DNA of 64,000 nucleotides from Xenorhabdus beddingii (GCF_002127545.1 NZ_MUBK01000002.1:124001-188000), one strand, 5' to 3'; positions 1 to 14,862 are shown, numbered from the stretch's first letter. Made by a program: numbers and translations. The notes: generated by a model not told the origin, from the sequence alone.

Positions 1-55
1 CCTTCCTGAGTTAACATGTGGCCTCATTAACAAAATTGTCCACTTCTGTTTTGTT

Positions 56-106
56 GCATACGGGCATGTGTTGCATACGACATATTGTGTCGCATACGAC
101 ATATTG
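56..106. repeat. Short imperfect tandem repeat upstream of gnd
   Basis: GCATACG occurs at 56-62, 73-79 and 92-98. The last two copies extend to a perfect 15-nt unit, GCATACGACATATTG, at 73-87 and 92-106 with a 19-nt period. It lies about 55 nt before the gnd start and so could overlap its promoter or leader. No function is known to me. Confidence 0.6.
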
Positions 107-161
107 CATTGACGTACTGCATCTTGGGTGGGCAGAAGTCATTATTAGACGGGAGTTATTC

Positions 162-1568
162 ATGTCCAAACAGCAGATCGGTGTTGTCGGTATGGCGGTA
201 ATGGGGCGCAACCTGGCGTTGAATATTGAAAGCCGTGGTTACTCTGTATCTATTTTTAACCGCTCCAGTGATAAAACTGATGAAGTTATTGCTGAAAATC
301 CAGGGAAAAAGTTAGTTCCAAGTTATTCCATTGAAGAATTTGTCGATTCGCTGGAAAAGCCACGTCGTATTCTGTTGATGGTTAAGGCGGGTGACGCGAC
401 GGATAAAACCATTGCATCACTGACGCCACATTTGGATAAGGGTGACATTCTGATCGATGGTGGCAACACCTATTTTCAGGATACGATCCGTCGTAATCGT
501 GAGCTGTCTGCTCAGGGTTTTAACTTTATCGGTACCGGGGTTTCCGGTGGCGAAGAGGGCGCACTGAAAGGCCCTTCAATCATGCCTGGCGGTCAGAAAG
601 AAGCCTATGAGCTGGTGGCACCCATTCTGAAAGAAATTGCCGCCCAAGTTGATGGCGAGCCTTGCATCACCTATATCGGTGCTGACGGTGCCGGCCATTA
701 TGTGAAGATGGTTCACAATGGTATTGAATATGGTGATATGCAGCTCATTGCAGAAGCCTATTCCTTGTTGAAAAATTCACTGGACCTGAGCAATCAGGAA
801 CTGGCAGACGTGTTCAGTGATTGGAACCAAGGCGAGTTGAGCAGCTATTTGATCGAGATTACGGCTGATATCTTCCGTAAGAAAGATGAAGAAGGCAACT
901 ATCTGGTTGACGTGATTCTGGATGAAGCCGCAAACAAAGGTACGGGCAAATGGACTAGCCAAAGCTCGCTGGATCTGGGTGTTCCCGTGACACTGATTAC
1001 GGAATCTGTGTTTGCACGTTATATCTCTTCCATGAAAGATCAGCGCGTGGCCGCATCCAAGGTGTTGTCTGGCCCAGAAGCACAGCCATTCAATGGTGAT
1101 AAAGCTGAATTTATCGAGAAAGTTCGCCGCGCCCTGTACCTGGGTAAGATTGTTTCCTATGCGCAAGGTTTCCAACAACTGAAAGCGGCCTCGGATGAAT
1201 ATAGCTGGGATCTGAACTACGGGGAAATCGCCAAGATTTTCCGTGCGGGTTGTATCATTCGCGCGCAATTCCTACAAAAAATCACCGATGCGTACCGTGA
1301 AAACCCGGCTATCGCCAACTTGCTGTTAGCACCTTACTTTAAGCAAATTGCCGATGAATATCAGCAAGCGTTGCGTGATGTGATCTCTTATGGCGTGCAG
1401 AATGGGATCCCAACACCGACATTCTCAGCCGCCATTTCTTATTACGACAGCTATCGTTCAGCCGTTTTGCCTGCCAATTTGATTCAGGCTCAACGCGATT
1501 ACTTTGGCGCGCACACTTACAAACGTACTGATAAAGAAGGCGTGTTCCACACGGAATGGCTGGAATAA
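162..1568 (+). CDS. gnd: 6-phosphogluconate dehydrogenase, decarboxylating
   Basis: Oxidises and decarboxylates 6-phosphogluconate to ribulose 5-phosphate with NADP+, the third step of the cytosolic oxidative pentose phosphate pathway. The 468-residue product has the same length as E. coli Gnd and is near-identical over long stretches. The N-terminal dinucleotide-binding loop (GVVGMAVMG, residues 7-15), the substrate-binding GVSGGEEGA segment and the catalytic [13 protein letters not shown] segment are all present, as is the C-terminal tail ending [10 protein letters not shown]. The frame is open upstream to position 18, but the ATG at 162 follows a GGGAG ribosome site (151-155) and matches the family start. 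A strong terminator follows directly, so the gene is probably monocistronic. As in E. coli, gnd lies on the same side of the chromosome as the his operon, although here an alcohol dehydrogenase and an arsenic island separate them. Confidence 0.98.
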   Translation: MSKQQIGVVGMAVMGRNLALNIESRGYSVSIFNRSSDKTDEVIAENPGKKLVPSYSIEEFVDSLEKPRRILLMVKAGDATDKTIASLTPHLDKGDILIDGGNTYFQDTIRRNRELSAQGFNFIGTGVSGGEEGALKGPSIMPGGQKEAYELVAPILKEIAAQVDGEPCITYIGADGAGHYVKMVHNGIEYGDMQLIAEAYSLLKNSLDLSNQELADVFSDWNQGELSSYLIEITADIFRKKDEEGNYLVDVILDEAANKGTGKWTSQSSLDLGVPVTLITESVFARYISSMKDQRVAASKVLSGPEAQPFNGDKAEFIEKVRRALYLGKIVSYAQGFQQLKAASDEYSWDLNYGEIAKIFRAGCIIRAQFLQKITDAYRENPAIANLLLAPYFKQIADEYQQALRDVISYGVQNGIPTPTFSAAISYYDSYRSAVLPANLIQAQRDYFGAHTYKRTDKEGVFHTEWLE

Positions 1569-1605
1569 CCATTAGCTATGTTGATTAGATGTCTAAGTTA
1601 GGAAC

Positions 1606-1638
1606 CAGGGCGCTGAATTTTCAGCGCCCTGTTTTTTT
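1606..1638 (+). terminator. Intrinsic terminator of gnd
   Basis: An 11-bp perfect stem (1606-1616 with 1621-1631) with a 4-nt loop is followed by seven T (1632-1638), 38 nt after the gnd stop. Confidence 0.93.
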
Positions 1639-1707
1639 AAACGAAAAGTTTTAAATGAAAAGTTTTAACTGAAAAATTTTTAATGAAAAATGTTAATTTG
1701 GTCGTTG

Positions 1708-1848
1708 CTACTTGAGCAACTGTTGTGCAAACCTCTCTAACCAGCTTGCTATCTCAGTATCATGGTAATAAAGAAATGCAGCGAGACTGAAGATAACCAG
1801 ACCGAGTATTACCAGAACAAAAATATTATTCATATAATAATCGCCCAT
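1708..1848 (-). CDS. Possible small single-pass membrane protein
   Basis: A short minus-strand frame in the spacer between gnd and yiaY. It encodes 46 residues from an ATG at 1848, or 41 residues from an in-frame ATG at 1833. AGGTG lies 3-4 nt before the first ATG, and GGG about 10 nt before the second, so the start is undecided. The product has a short N-terminus, one strongly hydrophobic helix (NIFVLVILGLVIFSLAAFLYY), then a charged and amphipathic tail (HDTEIASWLERFAQQLLK). This is the layout of enterobacterial small membrane proteins. I do not recognise a named family. The coding direction opposes both neighbours, so it would need its own promoter. The clean hydrophobic-then-amphipathic pattern argues for a real gene, but AT-rich spacers can make such frames by chance. 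Confidence 0.5.
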   Translation of the reverse strand: MGDYYMNNIFVLVILGLVIFSLAAFLYYHDTEIASWLERFAQQLLK

Positions 1849-1967
1849 TATCACCTGGTTAAATTATAGCAAAATGTAAACTTTATTTAAGTTATCTTTA
1901 TCTTATTGGGTATATTCTTAGAGCTGGCTCCAATCAACCATTTTGCGAAAAGTCATTTTTCGGAAAA

Positions 1968-2012
1968 CAACTTTCTGAGAAGCAACTTTCCGCAAGACAA
2001 CTTTCCTCAATA
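1968..2012. repeat. Three-unit 15-nt tandem repeat
   Basis: CAACTTTC recurs at 1968, 1983 and 1998 with an exact 15-nt period; the rest of each unit diverges. A decayed fourth unit (CAACCCA) begins at 2013. It lies about 215 nt upstream of the yiaY start, between a divergent small frame and yiaY. Evenly spaced octamers could be regulator sites or a decayed tandem duplication. The rest of 1850-2200 shows nothing else clear. Confidence 0.6.
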
Positions 2013-2223
2013 CAACCCATTTTGATGCAGAGATACGACGGTAGTCTGATGTCCGGCTTTCTCTTACATAAACGCAAAGTCAAAGTGTGTGCCTATTTTT
2101 TTCTTCTTTAGATAGGCAATTATTGATTCTGGTCAAAATGACTCAGGCAGATAGATGTCACATTGTCATTCATTTCTCTTGCATTGAAATTTGGGATACC
2201 CAGTAAAATCTAAGGAGTTTCAA

Positions 2224-3375
2224 ATGGCAGCATCAACTTTCTTTATCCCGCCAGTGAATAAAATCGGTATGGGATGCATGACTGAATCCGTTGAATTAAT
2301 AAGAAATTATGGCTACAGACAAGCGTTGATTGTCACTGACCGCGTGCTAAACGAGATTGGTGTTGTTGGAAAAGTACAGGCTTTACTGGCGGATGCAGGG
2401 ATAAAAAGCGCAATTTATGATGGCACGAATCCTAACCCGACAACCATTAATGTTGAGGATGGATTGAAAATTCTGCGTCAGCATAACTGTGATTGCGTGA
2501 TCTCTTTAGGAGGTGGTTCACCTCATGACTGTGCAAAAGGCATTGCACTGGTGGCGACCAACGGTGGGGATATTCGTGATTATGAAGGCGTTGATCGTTC
2601 CGCTAAACCGCAGTTACCGTTGATTGCCATCAATACGACTGCGGGCACGGCTTCTGAAATGACACGCTTCTGTATTATCACAGACGTTGAACGTCATATC
2701 AAAATGGCGATTGTGGATAAACATGTGACGCCTATTTTATCAATCAATGATTCTGTCCTGATGGCAGGGATGCCAAAAGGACTGACCGCCGCAACAGGGA
2801 TGGACGCTTTGACTCATGCTATTGAGGCTTATGTTTCTACGGCGGCGAACCCTATCACGGATGCCTGTGCCCTAAAAGCGGTGACCATGATTAGCCGCAA
2901 TTTACGCCGTGCCGTTGAAGAGGGGCATGATGTGGAAGCGCGTGAAAATATGGCCTATGCCCAGTTTTTGGCAGGTATGGCATTCAATAATGCGTCTTTG
3001 GGATATGTCCATGCTATGGCGCACCAATTAGGTGGTTTTTATGACTTGCCTCATGGTGTTTGTAATGCCGTTTTACTGCCACATGTACAACGATTCAATA
3101 CCCAAGTTGCTGCGGCTCGCCTGAAGGATATTGCTGTAGCGATGGGCGTTGATGTAGCCAATCTGAGCGACGGGCAGGGCGCTGATGCCTGCATTCAGGC
3201 GATTAGTGAATTGGCACGGGATGTCAATATTCCGGCGGGGTTATCTTCATTGAAGGTAAAAGAGGAAGATTTACCCACATTGGCAACCAATGCGCTGAAA
3301 GATGCCTGTGGTTTCACTAACCCGATTCAGGCTTCGCATGAAGAAATTGTCGCTATCTTTAAGGCTGCCATGTGA
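2224..3375 (+). CDS. yiaY: Iron-containing alcohol dehydrogenase (YiaY type)
   Basis: A type III (group III, iron-dependent) NAD(P)-linked alcohol dehydrogenase. E. coli YiaY is its close full-length match; the physiological substrate is not settled. The product is 383 residues, as in E. coli. Visible marks are the nucleotide-binding [10 protein letters not shown] loop near residue 96 and the metal-site segments [12 protein letters not shown] and [16 protein letters not shown], which supply the Asp/His/His/His iron ligands of the family. The frame opens further upstream at 2191, but ATG 2224 follows AAGGAG (2212-2217) and gives the family N-terminus MAASTFFIP. It stands alone, with a 12-bp inverted repeat downstream. 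Confidence 0.95.
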   Translation: MAASTFFIPPVNKIGMGCMTESVELIRNYGYRQALIVTDRVLNEIGVVGKVQALLADAGIKSAIYDGTNPNPTTINVEDGLKILRQHNCDCVISLGGGSPHDCAKGIALVATNGGDIRDYEGVDRSAKPQLPLIAINTTAGTASEMTRFCIITDVERHIKMAIVDKHVTPILSINDSVLMAGMPKGLTAATGMDALTHAIEAYVSTAANPITDACALKAVTMISRNLRRAVEEGHDVEARENMAYAQFLAGMAFNNASLGYVHAMAHQLGGFYDLPHGVCNAVLLPHVQRFNTQVAAARLKDIAVAMGVDVANLSDGQGADACIQAISELARDVNIPAGLSSLKVKEEDLPTLATNALKDACGFTNPIQASHEEIVAIFKAAM

Positions 3376-3422
3376 TTCATTGAATAGTGATTTTAATCAC
3401 TGAATGTCCTAGTAACATTACG

Positions 3423-3468
3423 ATCCACTGACAAGCGCCATTATTTTCTACGGGATTTGTCAGTGGAT
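3423..3468. terminator. Long-looped inverted repeat after yiaY
   Basis: A perfect 12-bp inverted repeat (3423-3434 with 3457-3468) with a 22-nt loop, followed at 3475 by six T. It lies between the convergent ends of yiaY and arsR and may terminate either transcript. The large loop makes it atypical for an intrinsic terminator. Nothing else is evident between 3376 and 3610. Confidence 0.5.
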
Positions 3469-3610
3469 TGAACTATTTTTTAACGAAATGTCATGTTCTT
3501 CCTCTCAGGTTTACTGTGGTTTTATTCCATATACCGGATGAAAATATTGCCTTCTGCTATCACCATTATGCTTTACATAATCCATATGATTGTTTGGTGA
3601 AGTGTTCGAG

Positions 3611-3898
3611 CTAAATCCCTACACAACATTCTTCTTGCAAGAAGTTGATCAGATTTCCCAAGTGCTGATACTCAGGTATACATACAATAGTACGGCTGTA
3701 TTTCTCTTGACGGATGAGTCCGACCTTCACCATACGGTTGAGATGATGTGACAGCGTTGAAGGGGGAATATCCAAAGCTTTCTGAATTTCCCCTACCGAG
3801 GCTCCCTTATGGCCAGCCTTAACTAAAAACCGGAATATAGCTAATCGGTGACAATTCCCCAGCTCAGCCAGACTTGCTGCGACTTCTTCATGTTTCAT
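3611..3898 (-). CDS. arsR: ArsR/SmtB-family metalloregulator
   Basis: A small winged-helix repressor expected to leave DNA when it binds arsenite or a methylated arsenical. The 95-residue product carries an ArsR helix-turn-helix (IPPSTLSHHLNRMVKVGLI, near residues 44-62). Cysteines lie at 16, 73 and the vicinal pair 91-92 near the C-terminus. E. coli ArsR senses through a Cys motif in the DNA-binding helix, which is missing here. A C-terminal vicinal pair is instead the arrangement known from the Acidithiobacillus ferrooxidans-type ArsR. The frame extends to a TTG at 3916, but the ATG at 3898 gives a normal family N-terminus. The gene is divergent from arsP, with about 120 nt between them that holds two CTAG-centred palindromes. 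The inducer assignment is inference from context. Confidence 0.88.
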   Translation of the reverse strand: MKHEEVAASLAELGNCHRLAIFRFLVKAGHKGASVGEIQKALDIPPSTLSHHLNRMVKVGLIRQEKYSRTIVCIPEYQHLGNLINFLQEECCVGI

Positions 3899-3925
3899 AC
3901 GCGTCTCTAAACCCAAAATTCTATG

Positions 3926-3999
3926 TTTCTAGAAATATACTTGACAGGAATTGTAATGGCAATCTATCATCCTTATTGTTTCCATAATACTAGAATTAT
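3926..3999 (+). promoter_or_regulatory. arsP promoter with two candidate ArsR operators
   Basis: In the divergent arsR/arsP spacer a perfect -35 TTGACA (3941-3946) pairs with TATCAT (3965-3970) across 18 nt. Two palindromes centred on CTAG flank it: TTTCTAGAAA at 3926-3935, next to the -35, and ATAATACTAGAATTAT at 3984-3999 (one mismatch), just downstream of the -10. Their position and shared centre suggest paired repressor sites. Binding by ArsR is inferred. Confidence 0.6.
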
Positions 4000-4018
4000 A
4001 GATATATAAGGATCTGGT

Positions 4019-5023
4019 ATGTCTTCTCAATTACAAGAAACCCTAAACATGTTTGTCTTCCTTGCCATAGAGTTATCAGCCTTGTTTATTGGTATCAGTT
4101 TGTTGGTTGGTATTCTCCAGCGGCATATACCTCCATCCAAGGTAGAAGCGTTACTGAGTTCTAACCGGAAAAGGGGCTATTTTCTGGCTGCTGCTCTCGG
4201 ATCTATCACTCCTTTCTGTAGTTGTTCGACTATTCCTATGTTGAAAGGGCTAATTCGTGCTAAAGCTGGTTTTGGTCCAATGATGGTATTTTTATTTTCT
4301 TCCCCGCTATTGAACCCCATCATCGTTGTCTTGTTTGTTGCTACTTTTGGTCTGACACTAACAGCTATTTACGTATTATCTGCCTTTCTGGTCTCATTGG
4401 GTGCCGGATGGTTGCTACAAATATTGGGATTTGAACGTTATGTACGCCACGAAGAGACATCTGGTTGCGGAGTTTCTGGGAGTAGTTGCAACGTTAAGCC
4501 AGTGATATCAAACAATCGTGAATCAATGGCCGCTCCCTGTTGTTCCGCTACCCAGATGACCACGCAATCTACAGGTTGCTGCGATAGCCAAACCACTCAA
4601 GCGGCTCGTCCAAAAAGCAAGTATAGCGGTCTGTGGCAGGAAGCTTGGGCCGATTTTAAGAATGTACTCCCTTATTTATTTATCGGTATAGCAATAGGCA
4701 GTGTGATCTATGGCTATATTCCTACCAGTCTGCTTGAAAAATATGCTGGATCGGATAATCCGTTTGCTATCCCAGTTGCTGCTGTCATTGGAGTACCCCT
4801 GTATCTTCGCGCCGAAGCTTTGATACCGCTTTCAGCCGCGTTGATGACGAAAGGGGTCAGTGCCGGAGCGATTCTGGCGTTAATTATCGGTAGTGCTGGC
4901 GCCAGCCTGACTGAGCTAATTTTATTACGCTCCCTATTCACATTTAAACTCTTAGCGGCCTTTGTCGCTGTTATCCTTACTATGGCCATGATCGCAGGTT
5001 ATGTGGCCTTACTATTTTTCTGA
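4019..5023 (+). CDS. arsP: ArsP-type organoarsenical efflux permease
   Basis: A 334-residue inner-membrane permease of the DUF318/YraQ superfamily to which ArsP belongs; ArsP exports trivalent methylarsenite and aromatic arsenicals. It has two blocks of membrane helices (about 10-140 and 215-334) joined by a cysteine-rich cytoplasmic loop. The superfamily signature TPFCSCST lies at residues 64-71, and the loop holds Cys150, Cys157 and the pairs 174-175 and 187-188, suited to binding soft metalloids. The start is an ATG after AAGGATCTGGT. It is divergent from arsR and 81 nt upstream of arsM. Exporter plus methyltransferase plus an ArsR with vicinal Cys supports a role with methylated or organic arsenic rather than simple arsenite efflux, since no arsB, acr3 or arsC is present. 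Substrate is inferred. Confidence 0.88.
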   Translation: MSSQLQETLNMFVFLAIELSALFIGISLLVGILQRHIPPSKVEALLSSNRKRGYFLAAALGSITPFCSCSTIPMLKGLIRAKAGFGPMMVFLFSSPLLNPIIVVLFVATFGLTLTAIYVLSAFLVSLGAGWLLQILGFERYVRHEETSGCGVSGSSCNVKPVISNNRESMAAPCCSATQMTTQSTGCCDSQTTQAARPKSKYSGLWQEAWADFKNVLPYLFIGIAIGSVIYGYIPTSLLEKYAGSDNPFAIPVAAVIGVPLYLRAEALIPLSAALMTKGVSAGAILALIIGSAGASLTELILLRSLFTFKLLAAFVAVILTMAMIAGYVALLFF

Positions 5024-5104
5024 ATGTTTACCAAATAAACGTATTAAGCCGATCGTTATTAGAATTATGTCAGGACTAAGGTTGAATTTTGTTAGAGGAA
5101 TAGG

Positions 5105-6190
5105 ATGATGAAAACCAAAGAACAACAATTGTCTCAGCGAGTTGAAAATGTACAAAATTACTATGGTACAACGCTTTCGAGCAAGGAAGACTTGGTAACG
5201 AATGTTTGTACTGTAGATGAACCACCTTCTGATGAGATCAAAACGATACTAAAGGCAGTCCATCCAGATGTGCAGCAGCGTTTTTATGGCTGTGGTGCGC
5301 CTTTTCCTCCTTTACTGGCTGGATCAACCGTGTTGGATTTAGGTTGTGGTGGTGGGCGAGATTGTTTCATTTTATCTAAGCTGGTAGGGCCAGAAGGAAA
5401 AGTTATCGGTGTAGATACGACTCTTAAGCAAATTGAATTTGCCAAGAGTTACATCGAATATCACCGGGAAGCCTATGGCTATAACGAAAGTAATGTACAT
5501 TTTATACACGGCAATATTGAATCCTTGGATCGACTCAATTTACCGCCAAATAGTGTTGATGTTATCGTCTCCAATTGTGTCATTAACTTAGCTGCTGCAA
5601 AATCTGATGTGCTTCAGGGCATGGTTCGGTTGCTCAAACCGGGTGGAGAAATTTATTTTGCTGATATTTTCTCTGATCGCAGACTCTCCCAAGCGTTGAA
5701 AAATGATCCATTGCTGATTGGAGAATGTATTGGTGATGTATTGTATTATGGCGATTTTGTGCGAATAGCGCGTGATGCAGGTTTTCGGGATATACGAATT
5801 ATTGCAAGCAATTTAAAGACTATTCGCAACAAATGTATTGAGGAAAAACTAGGGAGTACAAGATTGTATTCAATGACTCTCAGGTTATTCAAGATTGATC
5901 TAGAAGATAGTTGTGAAGATTATGGTCAAGTCGCCATATACAAAGGTAATCTCCCTGATGCCCCGACTCACTTTATGTTTGATCAAGAACATGTATTTGA
6001 AACAGGGAAAGCGATACCAATATGTCGAAATACAGCAGATATTATTTGCAAAAGCCGATACCATAACTTATTTAGTGTGATTGGTGAAGGCCGTACACAT
6101 TATGGAATTTTTAACTGTGGAACAGCTTCAAGCAACTCTGCTGTCTCAGTTGAAGTTCCCATAATCTCACCAGGTGGTTGTGGCTGCTAA
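5105..6190 (+). CDS. arsM: Arsenite S-adenosylmethionine methyltransferase
   Basis: Methylates As(III) to mono-, di- and trimethylated species using SAM. The 361-residue product has the SAM-binding loop VLDLGCGGGRD (residues 76-86) and four cysteines at 35, 63, 158 and 208. Their spacings (28, 95, 50) closely follow the four conserved cysteines of the algal enzyme CmArsM, including the NVCTVDEP and SNCVINL contexts. The C-terminal third resembles the ArsM accessory domain and the protein ends in GGCGC, a tail seen in other ArsM proteins. Tandem ATG codons (5105, 5108) follow AGAGGAATAGG; I take the first. The gene follows arsP and is probably co-transcribed with it. The island is AT-rich and absent from the equivalent E. 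coli location, which suggests lateral gain. Product range was not tested. Confidence 0.93.
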   Translation: MMKTKEQQLSQRVENVQNYYGTTLSSKEDLVTNVCTVDEPPSDEIKTILKAVHPDVQQRFYGCGAPFPPLLAGSTVLDLGCGGGRDCFILSKLVGPEGKVIGVDTTLKQIEFAKSYIEYHREAYGYNESNVHFIHGNIESLDRLNLPPNSVDVIVSNCVINLAAAKSDVLQGMVRLLKPGGEIYFADIFSDRRLSQALKNDPLLIGECIGDVLYYGDFVRIARDAGFRDIRIIASNLKTIRNKCIEEKLGSTRLYSMTLRLFKIDLEDSCEDYGQVAIYKGNLPDAPTHFMFDQEHVFETGKAIPICRNTADIICKSRYHNLFSVIGEGRTHYGIFNCGTASSNSAVSVEVPIISPGGCGC

Positions 6191-6334
6191 ATAGAGTCAA
6201 TAGGATTCTCTAATTATCACTGACAATGGGTTGACAATTTGCTTAGGTGTTTTGAGTAGCAGAACTTGAATAGCCACATTATTGTTGTGATATCCCATCT
6301 CAGAGATAAAAGATTATCTAATAGAACAGTGAGA

Positions 6335-6368
6335 AGCCACTTCGTACATATAGCTTGGAGAAGTGGCT
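6335..6368. terminator. Inverted repeat between arsM and hisIE
   Basis: A perfect 9-bp stem (6335-6343 with 6360-6368) with a 16-nt loop, between the convergent ends of arsM and the his operon. No T-run follows on either strand, so termination is only suggested by location. Confidence 0.4.
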
Positions 6369-6387
6369 GTTATTCCTGTATCGAAAA

Positions 6388-7016
6388 TCACTCTTTGGCT
6401 GAATGCCGTTGCCGTAATTGGTGAATGATATTGCTGAGGTTGAGATCTTGATCCTGTAGCAAAACCAATAAGTGATAAATTAAATCTGCGGCTTCGTTGG
6501 TTAACTCTTCTCTGTTATTCACTGTGGCTGCCAATGCGGTTTCTACACCTTCTTCCCCCACTTTCTGGGCGATGCGTTTTGTTCCACTGGCATATAAACG
6601 GGCGGTATAGGAACTGTCCGGTGAGGCATTTTTTCGGCTGGCCAGCAGTTGCTCCAACTGATAGAGGAAACCCCAGTCGGTTTGTACTGAGGCAAAACAG
6701 CTTTCAGTACCTTGATGGCAGGTTGGGCCAATCGGGTCCACAAGAGCGAGCAGGGCATCGTTATCACAATCAGGATAAATACTGACCAGATTCAGAAAAT
6801 GACCGGAACTTTCGCCTTTTGTCCATAACCGCTGTTTGGTACGGGAAAAAAAGGTCACTTTGCCTGAACTGAGGGTGACATTCAGTGCTTCCTGATCCAT
6901 GTAACCCATCATTAAGACGGTTCCGGAGATGGCATGTTGGACAATGACGGGCATCAGGTTATCCACTTTTTTCCAATCCAGTTTTTCGATCTCTTGTGCG
7001 GTTAATTGTCGCGCTG

Positions 7017-7023
<7 letters not shown>
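6388..7023 (-). CDS. hisI: Bifunctional phosphoribosyl-AMP cyclohydrolase / phosphoribosyl-ATP pyrophosphatase
   Basis: Carries out steps two and three of histidine synthesis, hydrolysing PR-ATP to PR-AMP and opening its purine ring. The 211-residue product has an N-terminal cyclohydrolase domain (about 1-120, with the metal-binding YPDCDND and CHQGTESC segments) and a C-terminal pyrophosphatase domain ([13 protein letters not shown] and the helix around [10 protein letters not shown]). It is a few residues longer than E. coli HisIE at the N-terminus. The ATG follows GAGGTTAGAAT, and the start overlaps the hisF stop by 7 nt. It is the last gene of the his operon. Confidence 0.97.
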
Positions 7024-9104
<2,081 letters not shown>

Positions 9105-9128
9105 CATGACTTCCTTTATTGCATTCCC

Positions 9129-13551
<4,423 letters not shown>

Positions 13552-13611
13552 GTTGTGTTTCACCCTATCTCAATATTCGGTCAGTATTTAAAAGTCGTAG
13601 AAAACAGAAAC

Positions 13612-13645
13612 AAAAAACCCCCGGAAAATCTTCCGGGGGTTTTTT
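13612..13645 (-). terminator. Histidine operon attenuator
   Basis: A GC-rich hairpin (CCCCCGGAA with TTCCGGGGG) flanked by A6 and T6, between hisL and hisG. On the minus strand it ends in a T-run, as expected for the his attenuator terminator. Its position between a histidine-codon leader and hisG fixes the role. Confidence 0.93.
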
Positions 13646-13706
13646 GTCGTATTCATGCCACCGGAAGACGGGTTAAATGTCTTCCAGCACACAGCAGCCT
13701 GAAAGA

Positions 13707-13754
13707 CTAGTCAGGATGATGGTGATGATGATGGCTGAATTGAATACGGTTCAT
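13707..13754 (-). CDS. hisL: his operon leader peptide
   Basis: A 15-residue frame, MNRIQFSHHHHHHPD, with six consecutive histidine codons and a TAG stop, 62 nt before the attenuator hairpin. E. coli HisL has seven histidines in the same frame context (MTRVQFK...PD). When charged tRNA-His is scarce the ribosome stalls in the His run and prevents the terminator from forming. It is too short for ordinary gene calling, and a longer opposite-strand frame here is only its shadow. Confidence 0.95.
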   Translation of the reverse strand: MNRIQFSHHHHHHPD

Positions 13755-13820
13755 AATATGAAAACTCTCTGCGTCTATGTTTGTTCGATATCGATGTTCG
13801 ATGTTATGTTCAGTGCTATT

Positions 13821-13849
13821 TTTATAAGGATGGGTTGCTTGCTGTTTAA
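13821..13849 (-). promoter_or_regulatory. Candidate his operon promoter
   Basis: On the minus strand, TTAAAC (13844-13849) and TATAAA (13821-13826) are separated by 17 nt, about 67 nt before the hisL start. The -10 is a 5/6 match and the -35 only 3/6. The remaining spacer to yeeZ is AT-rich with nothing else clear. Confidence 0.4.
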
Positions 13850-14028
13850 CCTATCCGATTTTATGTATGAAAAGCAAACTTTTTTTAAACAAAGGTATTT
13901 ATTTTTTGTTAATTAATTGTTTTTTATAATAAATAAGCGTGGTTGTTATTAGGGAAATATATGGTTAATGTTAGTTATAGCCATATATTGGTCTAGCAAT
14001 CAAAATCATATCGGCCTTGGGGAGAGTT

Positions 14029-14862
14029 ATGGTGAGAAAAGTTTCCATTATCGGATTAGGCTGGTTGGGGATGCCATTGGCACAAGCACTGCAAAGCAGT
14101 GGCCTGCAGGTCGTTGGGAGTAAAACAACGCCGGATGGTGTTGAAGCGGCATGTATGTGTGGTGTGGATTGCCTCTCATTGAAATTGACCCCTCAAATTG
14201 TCTGTGAAATGGATGATCTTGAACAATTAATGTCCGTCGATGTGCTGGTTTTGACTTTACCTGTTAGTGGTATCGCGGGTGGGGGTGGAGAGTATGTTAA
14301 AGCTGTGCAACTGATTGTCGATACGGCACTTTCATACGCGGTTCCACGCATTATTTTTACCAGTTCCACGTCCGTTTACGGTTCATCTGCCGGTTATCTT
14401 AATGAAGATCAACCATTGTCCCCTGAAACACAATCAGCAAAGGCATTGGTTGAGTTGGAGAATTGGTTGCACCAGCTACCCAATACTTCGGTGGATATAT
14501 TACGTTTGGCTGGCTTGGTCGGTAACGGGCGACATGCGGGGCGTTTTCTTGCCGGGCGCAAGGCCATTGAGGGCGGTGAAAATGCGGTAAATCTGGTTCA
14601 TCAGGATGATGTTATTTCCGCCATCAAGCTCTTGATCCGGCAACCCAAAGGCGGGCATGTTTATAATCTGTGTGCGCCGGTCCATCCCAAAAGATCAGAA
14701 TTTTATCCGTTAGTCAGCCAGCAACTGGATTTAATACCGCCAGAATTTTTACAGCCGGAACATCAGGAAAGTGAAAGTAAAGTGGTTGATGGTAGCAGGA
14801 TCTGTCGAGAACTGGGTTTTGAGTATCAGTTCCCAGATCCCGGTAGAATGCCAATGAGCTAA
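14029..14862 (+). CDS. yeeZ: SDR-type NAD(P)-binding protein YeeZ
   Basis: A 277-residue Rossmann-fold protein of the extended short-chain dehydrogenase/epimerase type with unknown substrate. It has the N-terminal GLGWLGMPLA nucleotide loop and the TSSTSVYG segment with a downstream region typical of epimerase-like folds; it aligns end to end with E. coli YeeZ (for example SVDILRLAGLVG, NLVHQDDVI, GSRICRELGFEYQ). The frame opens at a TTG (14017); ATG 14029 after GGGGAGAGTT is preferred, with a GTG directly after it as an alternative. It is divergent from the his operon exactly as in E. coli. Confidence 0.93.
   Translation: MVRKVSIIGLGWLGMPLAQALQSSGLQVVGSKTTPDGVEAACMCGVDCLSLKLTPQIVCEMDDLEQLMSVDVLVLTLPVSGIAGGGGEYVKAVQLIVDTALSYAVPRIIFTSSTSVYGSSAGYLNEDQPLSPETQSAKALVELENWLHQLPNTSVDILRLAGLVGNGRHAGRFLAGRKAIEGGENAVNLVHQDDVISAIKLLIRQPKGGHVYNLCAPVHPKRSEFYPLVSQQLDLIPPEFLQPEHQESESKVVDGSRICRELGFEYQFPDPGRMPMS

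Noticed and set aside
777-1268. 163-residue minus-strand frame inside gnd
   Set aside because: It is antisense to a highly conserved gene and its sequence resembles no protein.
3376-6387. Mobile-element boundaries of the arsenic island
   Set aside because: No transposase, integrase, tRNA target or matching terminal repeats found at either side.
13677-13916. 79-residue plus-strand frame opposite hisL
   Set aside because: It is the complement of the his leader and promoter; its Met-rich run is the antisense of the His codons.
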